Assembly (NCBI GenBank): GCA_015680685.1
Contig: MNCI01022190.1
Location: 1-64,000 of the forward strand
Source: Gnetum montanum
Taxonomy: Eukaryota > Streptophyta > Gnetopsida > Gnetales > Gnetaceae
Direction of reading: 5' to 3'
Length of the DNA: 64,000 nt
In this document: positions 20,202 to 33,833 of the stretch, in pieces
How positions within the stretch are numbered: position 1 is the stretch's first letter
Layout of the letters: each line of letters begins with the position of its first letter
The notes under the pieces: generated by a model
Database searches by the model: none
Seen by the model: only the letters and a program-made list of their open reading frames with translations
What the model was told of the DNA's origin: nothing
Made by a program: the position numbers and the translations under genes

Positions 20202-23200
20202 ATGGCTATGCACAATGATCTACATTCACTTTTCACCTTGATAGGTACTCATGGCAAGCTTACGAGACACCTAAACTCAGAATCAATAGACTAGGAATCA
20301 TCTACTGACAACATTGTAGCATCCCTAGAAACATCCCTAGATTGGCTTGAACATTTGGTTGAAGCCTTAGACTTAGAGGCCGGGGATGTGACCGAGGACC
20401 CTCTCATCGAAGCACCTGTAACAACATCTAGGGGGAAGTAAAGACATTAAAACTTGGCTCCCTCCTAGATCCACAAATACAAAAGGACATATCTAAGGTT
20501 CTCCAAAACAACATTAAAGTGTTTGCGTGGTCCTATAATGACATGCCAGGCTTAGACCCACGACTCATACAATATAACATTTTCTTAGACCCACGTATCA
20601 AAGTAGTTAAACAAAAGGCTTGAAAAATTAAACCAGAAATCGCATTAGCCATACGTGATGAAATTACAAAGCTATATCAAGCAGGCTTCATCCACACGGT
20701 CGATTGCTCGAAGTGGGTATCGAACATCATTGTAGTCTCCAAGAAAATGGAAGGTATACAAATTTGTATAGACTTCAGAGATCTAAACAAAGTAACGATT
20801 AAAGATGACTTTCCATTACCAAGTATTGACCAACTTATTGACACTATAGCTGGTCATGCTTTACTGTCCTTTATGGATGGGTTCTTAGGTTACAATCAAA
20901 TCTACATCAATCCAGAGCATTAGTTAACAACTACTTTCATGACCCCTTGGGGAACCTTTTGTTACACTATGATGCCCTTTGGTCTCAAAAATGCTAGATC
21001 AACCTATCAACGAGCCATGACGTACATATTTAGTGACTACCTCTTAGAGAGACTAAACGATTATGTGGATGACATAGCATTCAAGTCTAAGAGAGTTATT
21101 GATCATCCCACTGATCTACATGTAGTCCTCAAGTCTTGTCACAGGCATGACTTGCATCTCAATACAAAGAAATGTGTTTTCGGAGTTAAAACCGGATGCA
21201 TGCTAGGGTTTGTAGTATCAAAAGCTGGAATATGAGTGGACCCTGACAAAGTTAAGGCCATCATTAACCTAGCACCCCCTACCAACCTTAAAGAATTACA
21301 CAGGTTACAATGTATAATACAGTTTATTAGAAGGTTTGTAGCAAAGTTCACCGACAAGTTACACCCCATGCAACACTTGTTAAAGAAGGGGGTTAACTTT
21401 GAGTGGACAACATAGTGTCAAAAAGCCTTCAATGACTTAAAGAAAGATCTCTTGCACCTTCCAAATATTTACCCACCATAGAGGGATAAGCCTTTCTACA
21501 TCTACCTTGCCACTTCGGACATGTCTATCGTAGCTTTGTTGTGTCAAAAGAGAGATGACAGCTCTGAAATCCCAGTTTATTACTTGAGCCATGCAATGAT
21601 AGCTTATGAGGTGAAATACAACGAAGTATAAAGAAATTGTCTCGCCCTAGTATTTGCACTAAAAAAGTGGAGACATTACCTATTCCATAGCAAGGTTAAC
21701 ATTATATGCAAGAGTAACATACTTCGGGCTATCATGAACAACTTATACTAAAGCAGCAGAATAGCCCGATGGAAAGCTATAATGGCAGAATTTGATTTAC
21801 ACTATGTATCCCAATCATCAACGAAAGGGCAAGAGATAGCTACGTAGCTCACAACCTCACCCATCGACAAACAGGCAACCATAGAGCTGGAATTCCCTAA
21901 TGAACATGTTAACAGCATCAACCCTATACCATTACACTTCAAAGCTAATTTGCATTTCGATGGCGCCTCAACCACATGAGGTGGTAGGGTTGCTACTGTC
22001 ATTACATTCCCCTCGGGGGAAATTCAACCTTTCACTTACTATTTTACATTCCTTTGTACACACAACATAGCTGAGTACGAAGGACTCCTTAGGGACCTTT
22101 TAGCAGCCCAGGAATTAAAGATCTAGCATTTGGCAGTCCAAGGCGATTCCCAACTAGTCGTCAACCAAATTACCGAAATCTATGCCTGTAAAGCTTCACA
22201 TTTACAACCTTATTGTGACTTTGCCAAGAGTTTGCTGAAATTGTTTACAATGATAGACATCCAACATGTGCCATGCAATGAGAACACTATAGTAGATGCC
22301 TTAGCCACACTAACATTAAACGTGTCACTGTAGCTATTCGAAACTTTACCTACTTCAATAACAGAGTGCACAGAGCCTATCACTCAAGCTGTACATGTCG
22401 CCTCTGTGAGTGCTACTGATCTCCAAGAGTGGTACACTAATGTTAAAGCCTACCTTCAACATGGTGAACCCCCACACGGCTTGACATCTGCTCAAAAGGA
22501 TGTAATACGAAAGCGAGCCAGGAAATACATCCTCACAGGAGATAACACCTTATGAAAATGCTCCTTTGATGGGATATTGCTAACTTGCGTTAGTGGGGAA
22601 GAAGCACAAAAAATTGTTAGCAAAGTCCATGAAGGACTCTGTGGAGGACACATAGCTCCTAAGGCTATGGCAGCAAAAATAAGATGCCTAGGATATTACT
22701 GGCCTTTCATGGAACAAGATTGCCTTGCCAAAGTTAGGACGTGTGATACATGCCAACGTCCTGCAAATCTTCTACAAGTTTCACCTACTGAGTTGCATCC
22801 TACACAAATTACATGGCCATTTCAACGATGGGGGCTAGATTTCATAGGACCCATTACACCTAAGTCTTCTGCAGGGCATAGCTTCATCAGCACCACCACT
22901 GAGTACTTCATGAAGTGGGCAGAGGCTATCCCCCTTAGGAAAACTACATCTCAACATGTTTTCCACTTTATCTTGGACAACATAGTAACAAGGTTTGGTC
23001 TTCCCATGACTATTGTGACAGACAATGGGCCACAGTTTAGTAGCGTAGAAACCAAAACCTTTTGTAGCAACCTTGGCATCAAGTAATCCTTTTTGTCACC
23101 ATACTACCTGCAGGTAAACGAGCACGTAGAGGCAACAAACAAGGCCATCATCAACTTGCTCAAAAGGATGCTTAGCAATAGTAAGAGGCAATGGCATGAG

Positions 23201-23671
23201 GAAATCTTCTATATGCTATGGGCTTACCGTACGACGTGTAGAACGACCATAGGTAAGGCTCCTTATAGCCTAGTCTACCGATCTGAAGCAGTGTTACCTC
23301 TTGAATTGCAGGTATTGTCACTTCGGATGATTCTTTCAAGCGTTATGAATGAGGTCCAAAACAATGAGTCAAGGATCATTGACCTCAACTCCATAGAGGA
23401 GGAGTATGCTCAAATCCTTGTTCATATTGAATGGTACCAAGACAAGCAGCGACAAAAGCATCATTCCAATCTAAATCGACAGCTAATCAAAAAAGGTGAC
23501 CTAGTTCTCAAAGCTATTCGTGAGCATGTGAACAAGTTCTCAGCAAACTAGGAAGGTCCATTCATAGTCACAAAATCCAATGAGAACAGAGCCTTCAAAT
23601 TGGTATACATGGATGGCAAAGAGTTTACAAATCCCATGAACCACTTGTACCTCAAGCCATACTATGTCTGA
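20202..23671 (+). pseudogene. pol: pol of Tat-like gypsy element T2 (RT, two RNase H, integrase)
   Basis: Starts at ATG 20202 (MAMHNDL), parallel to T1. Reverse transcriptase at about 20640-21370 has SFMDGFLGYNQ and YVDD at 21062-21073. RNase H is at about 21490-21790, a second RNase H at about 21955-22330 (AEYEGLL, VQGDSQLVVNQI). Integrase at about 22577-23671 is the best kept part: zinc finger H-H-C-C (KVHEGLCGGH, CDTCQ), LDFIGP with Asp at 22838, TDNGPQF with Asp at 23021 and Glu at 23129, 35 residues later, as in DD35E integrases. Stops and at least one frameshift (before about 20450) inactivate it. It ends LKPYYV-stop. No gag or protease precedes RT. Confidence 0.85.
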
Positions 23672-23693
23672 TGCAAAAGCAAGGTAAGAAAAG

Positions 23694-23995
23694 ATAGTCC
23701 GCTATGACTATAAACTGGCATAAATAGTCCGCTATCACTATAAACTAGCAAAGACAGTCCGCTATGGCTATAAACTGGCATAGATAGTCCACTATGACTA
23801 TAAACTAGCATAGACGGTCTACTACAACCTTGAAATGGCCCATCCACCATCCGCTATGACAATAAACTAGCATAGTGGCCCGCTACGATGATAAACTAGC
23901 ACAGTGGTCTGCTAGGACCTTAAACTAGCACATCACGGTCTTCTAGGACCTTAAACTAGTACATTTGATGGTCTACCAAGATCTTAAACTAGGTT
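23694..23995 (+). repeat. Stem-loop repeat array 5 (downstream of T2 pol)
   Basis: Ten copies at about 30 bp spacing, starting some 20 bp after the pol stop. The first ones use AGTC-CGCTAT-GACT (one with a G-T wobble, GGCT), later ones GGTC-TGCTAG-GACC. Tails read WTAAACTRGCA. The order and place match array 2 of T1. Confidence 0.8.
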
Positions 23996-25375
23996 CGTGG
24001 CATAACGCTCTCAACCTGCATCCATGATCCCACAAGCAAGCAAGCGTGCACAGTGCCAACACGGGGTGGGATGTTGTAGTTCTAGAATGTAGTTCATGAT
24101 GATAGATAAACACCCTCTAGAACATATGCAATTCCACTACCCATGGCATCTTGCTGATCCTCCAAAGATGTCATCTAACATCTTGTTGACCTTTCGGAGC
24201 TACCGCTACCATAGCCTGTCGCCTTGGTAGTAGCTCCCATTGTTAGCACCTACTGCTGGAGTCCCAGCACTATTGTGGCCTAGCCACAAAGTTGCTACCC
24301 TCCAACCCCCACCATCACCCAAGCTCAAAGGACGTTCAACTGCTAGGTTTCTCAACTTACAGCTGAACTACATGATGTTTTCTCTGGGTGGGGACTCTTG
24401 AGCACTTGCATCACCGCAACTCCTAGCCTCCTCGGTGCCAACCCCTTTAGTCTGCCATTGCCAGAAATACTATTGGCCTTCCTGGTTTGGGTGTCACATG
24501 CTTCAATTACAATACTCCTTGCTCCAGCAGTGTTTAAATCAAGTGGGATTCTACCCTCACCTCATTTCATGGTTACATTTTTCTGGTCTGCTTTCTGTTG
24601 TGTTTGCAGGATACAAGCTGAGATGGCATCGGTTAGAGATGCTTTTCACTAGGAGGACAAGACACCACATCGTTCCAAGGTGACCATTCTAACTAGCTTA
24701 GCTACTTGGGAGTGCACATTCTGCCCTCCCTCTTAACCTTCTTCACCTTGTTTCTCACACCCGTAGTTTCCCATTTCACATCTCTTTTACGAGCTTGCCT
24801 GATGCATATAAAGCCCTTCCACATGCTCAACTACAAAGTCCATGATGCACGTAATGCAGCTCATCGCATGGGAAGCACCTGTAGACAGGTCAAAGCCCCA
24901 CATAGATGCATCACAACTCATCTTGGGGAGGAAACACCTATCCTGCAATAATAAGATTGTTTGCAAGTGAACATGGTTAAACAACAAAAGAAAAGCACAA
25001 AAGTGTAAAAGAGTAAAAGAGCTCACAAAAAAAAGGAGGCGTGCCCAAAATAAATGACACATTAGCTGTTTCACAATGACCATCTCTAAGCATTCCAACA
25101 AGAGGTCAAAAACTAGCAAAAGAAAGATGCCCATGCATACCGACTCCAAGAACAAGCACTCTAACAAGGGACCGCACTATGTTACATCTTTCCCGTTCTT
25201 GAACCTATCCCCTCAAATCCATCTTTTCCCCCTTTTGCTACATGACTACCCTGATACTCCCAAGCACAGCAAAGTGACATCTGAGTGACCACTGGAGAGA
25301 GATGTTGTTGTCCTATCCTTCATCGTGTTTTGTATTCTTTGTTAATTTCTCTCAGGCAGATCCTCTAGACATCGA
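23996..25375 (+). other. 3' non-coding region of element T2
   Basis: Aligns with 10786-12144 of T1. It shares the hairpin TTGTGGC-CTA-GCCACAA near 24265, the frame with LLAFLVWVSHAS near 24475, and a TTTGCAG acceptor-like site near 24608. No protein family is recognised. Confidence 0.5.
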
Positions 25376-25389
25376 CAAACAGGGGTCAG
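25376..25389 (+). other. Polypurine tract of element T2
   Basis: ACAAACAGGGGTCA directly precedes the LTR start TGAAACACCATAAAATTTC. It is a degraded version of the AAAGAGGGGCCAA tract of T1. Confidence 0.65.
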
Positions 25390-26267
25390 TGAAACACCAT
25401 AAAATTTCAAGACCCTCAAGCTTCAACAGAGTCTTGGAACTTAGGCAAGGATTTCCACAAATGCAATGTCATGATGGGCTGACAGAACAGTGTAGGCACC
25501 AAGGATAGACTGTACAGTCTAGCAAGTTTTCTATCTCTAGGGCTAACAGGCCTACTAGACTCTCTAGCCTGCCGAACTAGATAATTGACCCAATTGGCAG
25601 TCTACCCAGGGACCATGATAGGAGTTGTCGAAGGTGTTCGAGATGAGAAAAATAGTTCAGAAATTTTTCTAGCATAGAAGTCTGCTATGCTATGTACCGT
25701 AGCAAGCCTTGAAGAGATCAATAAAGTGTCCAAGATGTAAGTTGATGACAAGTTGGTCTTCCAAAGCATTTTCCCATGTTGCAACCATGAAGCAATCTTC
25801 AGTAGTATGGTCACAGCATAACAAAGCTCACCTCTAGCATTGCACACCTACATAGTATAGCCATGTTTGCACTTCGTGGGGCCTAAGAGTTGCATAGCTG
25901 TATCTCTTCAGTGTTTCATGTTCTATTGTACACTTTTCAGCAAAGCAAAGGATCAAACCTACGACCTTGGGGCAATGCACTTTCTCACCCAAGTTTGTTT
26001 CACTATTTGCTTACTATCATCGTTGTTTTACATTATTTTCATTGCTTTACATTTATTGATCATCAATTTACTTCGCATGCCTTGCTTCCGAAGCAAACGT
26101 TTACAAAAGGTTAAGATACACCAATTAAGTCCCTATCTGATCGACCACACTATTCAGGGCACCCTACTTTCGTTTCTCTCTAGCACGACCCTCGCACAGA
26201 TTCGAAGTTAAACTGTTCACCTGGCAACCTCTCGATGTTCTAGCCACTGATGTTTTCGGTCGCTACA
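25390..26267 (+). mobile_element. 3' LTR of element T2
   Basis: Starts TGAAACACCATAAAATTTC and ends GGTCGCTACA. Its start and last 400 bp align with the LTR at 12158-13991. It is 878 bp long and lacks most of the palindromic GCTACGCTA insert of that LTR. The five bases after it (CCTCT) have no partner that I could find, so the outer borders of the T1-T2 block are unresolved. Confidence 0.7.
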
Positions 26268-28078
26268 CCTCTTACTTTGTTATTTAGTTACTTTTGTTTT
26301 CTTTCTTTGTACTTCACATATTATTGTTTTCTTTTTGTTTTTGGTTTTACCTAATTTTTACCTTTTTCTATTCCTCTTTTTCATTTTTATTTAGTTATGT
26401 TCCTATTTTTATTTTGCATGGTCATCTCTCTATCTAGTGGTACTTTTTTGCATGGGTTTTCTTTATGTTTTCCATCATGTCTTCATAGGCGTCAGTGATT
26501 GAGACCCCTACTATGGTGACCAATGATGGATAATAGCACTTGTTTGCCCATTGCCTTTAGTACCCTCTTAGTTATTTGGATATATAAAACCCAAGGTAAC
26601 TCTTGCTTTACTATATCTTTTGATCATGTTTTCCTCTTAATAATTTATATTTGCTAATTAACATAGGTATGCTACATACCTTAGCTTAATTAGTGGGAGA
26701 GGGGATAACCAATTAATACAGGATATGCTAGTAGGGTATAACCAACCTGGAAGTTGAGCTAAGAACAAGTTAGGGAATGAGTTAGATGTAAGTAATGCAT
26801 CTTGGATCCTTAAATCATAGGAAAGGTTTAGACCTTAAGTTTGAAAGACATTCTTACACCTAACAAAGCAAACCTTATGAGGTAATGTTAAACCTAATCA
26901 ATCCTAGGCAGGGCCTTCCTAACCGAGTTATATGTAGACTCATATCTAGGAATAAGAAGTTATTAATCAAAAAGAGGAATAAGCTCCTATAAATAAGCTA
27001 TAAATAAATTTATAGTCATATTAATTGCTATCAATAGACTTGATCAAGGGTGATTAGGATATATCTAAGTATCCATAAAATATTAAAGTATCAATGTCTA
27101 TAAATAAAATAAAACCATCATAGTTTTTCCTTATTGAGAGACATCATAGCCTCAATGAATCATGATGATAATACATTGTGGCTTATTGATTCCAGTGACC
27201 AAGATCGATATGATGGTAATAAAAGTCTAGGTTCCCAATAAGACTTTCGATCTTATCGATAAAATTCAATACTAATATATCGATGGATATCAATTTGCTT
27301 AATTCAACTTGAACAAGAGTAAATTTCCATAAATATTTTACATCTGAACAGCATAGCATCAACACAAATTAATAAACATATGGATTCTTATAGCTTTGAT
27401 TCTTATATCTTATAGACCATTAGAGTCCACTTTTGGGCTATTGAGGTTGCTGCATTATCAAGAAAGCAAGGCAAAATCATAGATTAGGTGAAGTCTCCCT
27501 TATAATCTTCAATATTCAAGCATGTATCTATGACTTCAATTTGATTTAATTATAAATATTCATTCTTGAACTTGTGATTAGAAGTTAGGATGAAGGTGGA
27601 TGTTTTTACTTATGAGTGATAGTCATAAGTGTGGACTTTTTTTTATTCAATTTTAACCATTTATTGTCTTGATGATCTTTTGACTTTGAAACCATTCCTC
27701 CATGGGATATGACTCATGGGTCAATCACAAATAAGATGACAATCTCTATAATGAAGGAAAGATAATTATTAAAGGTATCTAGAACCAAATTTTGCCTAGC
27801 TCATCAACAATCAAAATTATTTTCCTTAGAAAGTTAAAATTATGAGTTAGACATATGAATTATAGATGTAACAAGGATGATCAAGTAATAATTGGGTGTA
27901 TATAAAATATAAAATATCAAACATGCCACACAAATACAAAAGGTTATTGATAATATATTGTAGAATATTTTAAAAAATTTCAAAAAAAAATCATTATAAC
28001 TAAAATGCATCACAATTCATTTACAAAATTACAATAGATATCCATTACAATTCAATAGCATTAGAATGGTGGAATTTC
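26268..28078. other. Unassigned AT-rich spacer
   Basis: Pyrimidine-rich at first (26268-26460), then AT-rich with stops in all frames. I see no coding region, LTR ends or clear repeat structure. It may hold 3' parts of the minus-strand gene that starts near 30574, or old unrecognised repeats. Confidence 0.4.
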
Positions 28079-30574
28079 TCATGCACCATGTCTATTATCA
28101 ATTTTAGTTTCATAAAAATATACAAATGGACCATGTTCATTGAAGTTCTCATTTAACATATGTTGTAGACATATGTTTTTCCAAACTTGATCAATTGTTG
28201 GAGAACTTAGGATTTTTCGTCTCATGATTTTCCAATACATTGAAATAGAATCAAGAGTGAAATTCAAGTCTTTGCTTAATACTAAGTCATGCATATTCGT
28301 TAATGTATACATCCTATAGTCATATCAATTTTCTTGTTTGGGAATATCTTCAACAAAAATTACATTATATTTTGTGGACATCTTCCTTCTCTTTTCCTTA
28401 AGTTCCATTATGCCTTGAGAGTGTATAGAATCACCTTCAAATAAATATTCAATAAAATTCAGAATCAATTTTATAATAGTAGCAACATGTAGTGAAGAAG
28501 ATAAAGAATCATATACTAATATTTTTTTTGCAAGTATGTCTACAACAACAAGAACCCTATGCTCACCAGTGTTCAAGGGATGACAAAAGAATGAGTATTT
28601 GGATTGAAAAAACTCATCCAAACAAGTTTTATCTTTCAAATCTTTGACAAAATCTACTTATACAATGAAATCATCAAATTATTCTTCAACCAATGTACCA
28701 CTTTTAATGTTTGCAACATGTCTTTTGCTACATTTCTTTGATTTATATCTCAACTAGTTCTTCTAACTGACTTGCATCTTGCTTTTTAAGGACTTCACAT
28801 AACATTAAAACATACTATTGAAGATAAAATATTTTGGATTTTGATATTCTTGATAGACATAGATTAACTTCTAAAGTTATTTCAAGTGCATGATGTACGC
28901 ATCTATGATGTCATTGTCAAGTCATTATTTCCACCTATCTTGATATATACTCTTGAAAGAAAATCCTATGGTGACATATGGAGCAAAGGATGTCCTCACA
29001 AGCTGTTTACTATCAAGCATTTCCACATTGATCAATTGATGTTTTACAATATACACATGCATCAACTACAAAAGGTAAAATTTGATAATAAAGTTAGACA
29101 CCATATAACCATGATCGTTTCATACATATAATAAGATAATAAGATGAGAAAAAAATAGAATATTTAAATTTCTAAACAAAACATATGCAATAGCAACATC
29201 AAGTTCACTTACTTATTTCTTTATTCAAATACTTTTTCTCATGGATCATATGTTCTTTGTTGTGTTCAACAGAAATAAATAATCTTCTAGTTACTTTAGG
29301 TGTTGGCATTTCATGCAAATTTGTTAGAGAAATTTATAGTAATGAAATTAAAGAGAATTTTAGAAAACAAAGAAAGATATAAAGAAAATCTAGAAAGTGC
29401 ACAACATCATACTATCATCAAGGTCTTTTGATGTTGCTTCTATTAGGATAAATGTTTTTGGAAACATCATTCTTAACTACGAATGCATTTCTTAACAAGC
29501 CATTTTTAGTATTTTTTGCTATAATTTCATCATTCATTTTCTCATTCTAAATAATAAGCTTTTTCATGCAACTATATTCATGATCTAAAAAATTCTTTAT
29601 TTTAGTTGTTACTTGACTATTTTCCTCTAGCAAGTAGGACTTGTTAGATTTCAACTTCTCCACAACATTCCAAAGTGTTACATTTTTTTTAGAATACTTA
29701 CGTAATGTCTCATTCACATTTTCTAACTTGTCTTCAATTACTTTAAGAAGACATTTTTCATGATGGCACACATCTTGTAGAGATGGTTTATCATTTTTTT
29801 AAAGCAGATGAGATCTCAGGTCTCTCAAACAATGATGCATTTTTTAAAATGATTTCTAGATCCAACTTCACTATATTTGAAAGTTGAATTGAGATAACTT
29901 GTATATTCTTTTTTTTTTGTAATAATTTACTGATAATAACTAGAAAACCAAGAGACTCTATAGTATCATGTAGCTACCATGCCCTTACATGCCTCCTTAT
30001 CTTAGATAGTATGGTCATTGGAATATCAAAAGGAAGACCTTCATTGTTATTCAATGCTCACATGAGTAAAATTGCATTATCAGATATCTCTGCTTTGATT
30101 GCTTTTACTAGAAATAAAGCCCATTGCATAAATTTGGAGAGAAATAGTATGTATGGATAATAATTTGAATTGCTCTCTTTCTTATCAAATTTTTTTCACA
30201 TATCGAATTAAGTCATTTTTACTTTTCTTCCACCTTTATTCCTTAATAGTTGGCTCATTATTTCTTGAAACTTTTATGCTATTTGCAATATCATTTGCAT
30301 TGAAGGAGAAATTTTGACCTTGCACAATGGCCTGTAGAGTATTTATTCCAACTAACATACCATCAATTAGCCATTCATAAAAATTATAAACAACATTTTT
30401 ATCAAAATAACCTTCCATTATCATCCAATTATAAATTTCAATTCTCTTTAATTTCTTAGAAAGGATAGACATTTCTAGAAACTCCAAAATACTTTTAACA
30501 TCACATTCACAAACAAAGGAAATAGCTACAATTTCAAAACTCAAATGAAATTTAGAATAACATAAAACTAACAA
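28079..30574 (-). pseudogene. Ulp1-like (C48) cysteine protease pseudogene
   Basis: Separated minus-strand coding blocks lie in the order of one gene. They are 30574-30236 (unrecognised, no Ulp1 features), 29771-29547 (coiled-coil-like, K/E/N-rich) and about 28790-28079 (protease). The last resembles the C-terminal half of Ulp1/SENP-type proteases, which process ubiquitin-like proteins: a His in the NTGEHRVLVVVDI block, the Asp of KKILVYDSL, then IPKQEN. At the usual DCG site the sequence reads YDYR after a TGA stop, so the catalytic Cys appears lost (TGT to TAT). Such domains occur in plant Mutator-like elements and in host genes. No transposase is seen. The link to the upstream blocks is inferred. 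Confidence 0.5.
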
Positions 30575-30717
30575 AATTCATTGACAAGTAAATTTCTATA
30601 ATTTTTAAATAACTACAATTCAAAGAATACATATACTCATGTGCAAGATCCCTTTTGCTATTCCTTGTAAATTTTACCACATTCATGATTATATAGAACT
30701 TCAACAATAGCAACCAC

Positions 30718-32041
30718 TGTAACACTTGAAAATCTTGGCTGCTAGAAAATTGAAAATTCTAGTGAAACAGATTTAACTCTAAATCCCAAGGGCCTCTAAA
30801 AAATAGGATCGAAGGTGCCCTAGATGGTTTAACAAATCACCTAGGGATTTAGAGAATGTAAATAAGGGTAATGCAAAAATGAAGAATAAAGCAAATCTAA
30901 TGTAAAATAATGCATAGAATATATTAAAAATGCAAATTAACTTGCATAACAAACAAAACTTTAAACTTTATTATAAAAAATAAAGGAGGTCTAGAAATGT
31001 GTACAAGTGGGTGCTTGAGGATGCAAAGGGGGGTTCACTTTGATGGGTGCTTGCAATCTATTGAAGCATGTAGCCTTGAACATCACAGTCAACTTCACGA
31101 TCCTAATGCTTCACAACTCCCAAAAATGTGAAACCTTGCTACAATCCTGACTAGATCTATAGTGTTGGTGGTGTAACAAGGTCAGATGTGTGGGGGTTTT
31201 GAGCTGTAAACAAGAGCCATGCTGGGAGTCTTGATGCCCAGGTTGCTTAGCATTGTTACAAGACCACATACAATCTCAAGGGGGTAAAAAGGATTACAAT
31301 GGCTATGGGTTTTATGTTGAAATTTTCCAAAATCTTTATGCCTACAATTGATTTTCAAAGCTATGGGTTTCAAAAATAGCAAAACCCTTTCCTGGTGCAC
31401 AAATTTGGAATATATAGGTTTTATGGCCATGAATTTTACTGATAAAATTTCTGCTTGATTGCTGACAAATTACTATTATGTGCAGGTGTTGCAAGTGTCC
31501 AAATCCAGCATGGTTACTATGTATGATAAGTTTTGATACCTCGTGGCATCAAAATCATTATGTTTACCAAAAATAGTAAACAAAACTTTTACCCATATTG
31601 GGCCTTCTAATAGCAATGCTAGGCTTGTAGGAGCCATGTTGGAGTAACACTAGGGGGAAGGTGCAACATTGGGAGATGTAGCAACAATGCTGGGGGGTAA
31701 GATTTATACCCCCAATGCTGGTCAAGGGTGATGTTACATTCCCCATAGGTGCTTCCAGCGTGGTAAAAGTTATACCCCCTAAAAAAATAATTAAATTACC
31801 AATTTTGGCAGTCCAAAAGGAATTTTTAGCTCCTCCAAGTCCAAATATGGATAGAATATGACTTTTCTAACTTGGGAGTTGAGGTTTTGATCACTTATGA
31901 GGCATTTTCAGCCCCAAAAGCTAAAGTATGTGAAATTGCATCTCTTGGATTACAATATTCACATTTACAATGAAGTTTAGCCTTAGGATTCATGGGGTGA
32001 GGGTTACAAAAGTTGCAACATGCATTTTTTATGGTGTTTCA
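30718..32041 (-). mobile_element. 3' LTR of element M
   Basis: On the minus strand it starts TGAAACACCATAAAAAATGC at 32041 and ends GTGTTACA at 30718. It aligns along its full length with 52686-53981, with many differences, so the insertion is old. A polypurine tract lies on its upstream side and no primer binding site on the other, which makes it the 3' LTR. It contains GGGGGTAA...TTATACCCCC words near 31690-31780. Confidence 0.8.
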
Positions 32042-32054
32042 TTGGCCCCTCTTT
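32042..32054 (-). other. Polypurine tract of element M
   Basis: The minus strand reads AAAGAGGGGCCAA immediately before the LTR start, identical to the tract of element T1. This suggests M and T are related families or keep a common tract. Confidence 0.75.
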
Positions 32055-32894
32055 GTTTGTGTCTGGAGGATTAACCCAAGAGGCATAGACAATGAATACA
32101 AACACCACTATAGTTCCATCATTGATGGTATCTCTCTACACTTGATTCAGCTGTGTTAAACTATGCTAAAGAGTGCTTATAATGATGGGATAAGGCTATG
32201 ATAAGGTAATGATAATGAGGTTATAGTAAAATTTTTATGAAGGTTAACAATGCATTCCAAGTGTTGACATTGTGGCTACAATATGGCATTAATTGTTGAA
32301 TGAGTAATAAGTCTTCACCCTTCCTGCTTCGAAGTGTTGATCACTTGGCAATGTGTTTGAGGATCCAACATCTTGCTCCAAGGTTTCTTTGGCCATTAAG
32401 ATCTTCTCTTTACATGTTTGAAGTTGTTGATTCATTCTTTTAGTCTTCATTGGCCTTTTTAGCTTCTTGGTGATTTGTTTTCCCCCATTTTTTTCATGGG
32501 ATGAAACCTTCATTAGGTTTCTTTACCAAGTCCAGGTTTGATTTGGTCTTTCCATCAAATGAGATGTGTTACACTCAATGGACTTGTGAATGGAGCATAA
32601 CGAAGGGATGTCATATGGTCATAATGCATGAGTATTAGACATAGGTCAACATTGTTACTTAGGTTAACGAAGGTGATAATTAGGCTATGAGGTTAGGTTC
32701 AAGGAAATGGTAATAGGATGGAAATGACATAAGCACTCTTGGCACAATAGGATAAACTCACTGAATCTTGTGCATTGAGATCATGTGGTGACTTGCTGGT
32801 ATGATGAGTTACACCTTTACAATGACTTTAGGCTTCATTCTACAATCAAAACTCCAAGAGAATAAGAAAAAAGACAAGGAAAACATGTTGTTAC
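32055..32894 (-). other. 3' internal region of element M, left part
   Basis: Non-coding M sequence between its 3' LTR tract and the P1 insertion. A short minus-strand K/E-rich frame at 32289-32513 is not conserved with anything I know. AGGTTA/GGTCAA words begin here and continue at 43308 and 45046. Confidence 0.5.
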
Positions 32895-32899
32895 AAAGT
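32895..32899 (+). other. Target site duplication of P1, left copy
   Basis: AAAGT just before the 5' LTR of P1 equals AAAGT at 43303-43307 just after its 3' LTR. Confidence 0.8.
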
Positions 32900-33701
32900 T
32901 GATGAACCGCAATATCGTGTTTGTGATATCAGATCAACCATGTGATGTCGAATACCCGATATCGTGGCTCATCTCCTTTCCTATAAATAAGAGGTGGCAC
33001 CCTTGGTTTCCACATTAGAAGTTAGTCCCTTAGCCAAAATCTTGCCATTTTTCCTCTAGAGTTAGAATCATTTCTGTGTGCCCACAGTAGGAGTCATAGA
33101 GTGAATAGATCTTTATTCAAGCATTGTATACCTGAGCATACTTTGTGTATGGAAATAAAGACAAACTTTATGATAACCTTGTAGCATGCATAATAGATTA
33201 ATTAGTGTTAATTATTATTTAATTATTTCCTAGTTAATTAATAATCTCTCTCACCTTACAACTCTCTTAGTTAAATACACTCAGTACAACCACTTTGAGA
33301 ATGCATGTAGTGCTTGGTAACCCAGTAACGATTAGCGTTTGGTAACCCCAACAACATTGCACTGGTTCAGGATGTGTATGGCAAGTGGGAATGAATACTG
33401 GTGCTAGGAGTAATTAGAACTTAGCTAATGAGTAGTTAAATTAGATTATTTAGTTAGTTATCTCTCCCCCTCCTTACTAGCATAGGATATATAAACACAT
33501 AAAAACCATAAAAATCATATGCCTCAAGCTTACTTAACCATACAACTGTGACATACAAGTAAGTTTGGGAAGACAATGATTAACCAACCCATTATTGTTC
33601 TATGAAGGTGCATAGGCACTTAGTCCTTGGAATTTGATTGGATCTCGCGTGAAATGCTTGTATTCATATGGTTGAGCGTAGGGGTACCTCGCCGCTCATC
33701 A
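32900..33701 (+). mobile_element. 5' LTR of nested element P1
   Basis: Starts TGATGAACC, ends CCGCTCATCA, 802 bp. It has a GATATC-rich upstream part (32910-32965), a TATA box (32982-32989) in CCTATAAATAAGAGG, and AATAAAG downstream. The 3' partner at 42519-43302 is very similar, which makes P1 younger than the element M it interrupts. Confidence 0.85.
32982..32989 (+). promoter_or_regulatory. TATA box in the P1 5' LTR
   Basis: CCTATAAATAAGAGG is preserved in the 3' LTR copies near 42033 and 42580, and on the minus strand in the solo LTR (44941-44934). Confidence 0.65.
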
Positions 33702-33721
33702 TTGGCACCATTTCTAGGGAC
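33702..33721 (+). other. Primer binding site of P1
   Basis: TTGGCACCATTTCTAGGGAC follows the LTR directly. It begins TGG after one base, as expected for pairing with a tRNA CCA end. It differs from the site of elements G and M beyond the first seven bases. I do not assign the tRNA. Confidence 0.6.
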
Positions 33722-33833
33722 TTAGTTGTTTGTGCACTAAGTAGAACTTAGGAAATCATTTACATCATTGGAATGAACCCTTAGGGTTGCTTAAGAAAAA
33801 GATAATAGTATATTGCACACTGAATAAGATAAG

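Noticed and set aside
23694-23995. Regularly spaced repeats resembling a CRISPR array
   Set aside because: Repeat and spacer lengths are irregular, the repeats themselves vary, and the context is a plant retrotransposon.
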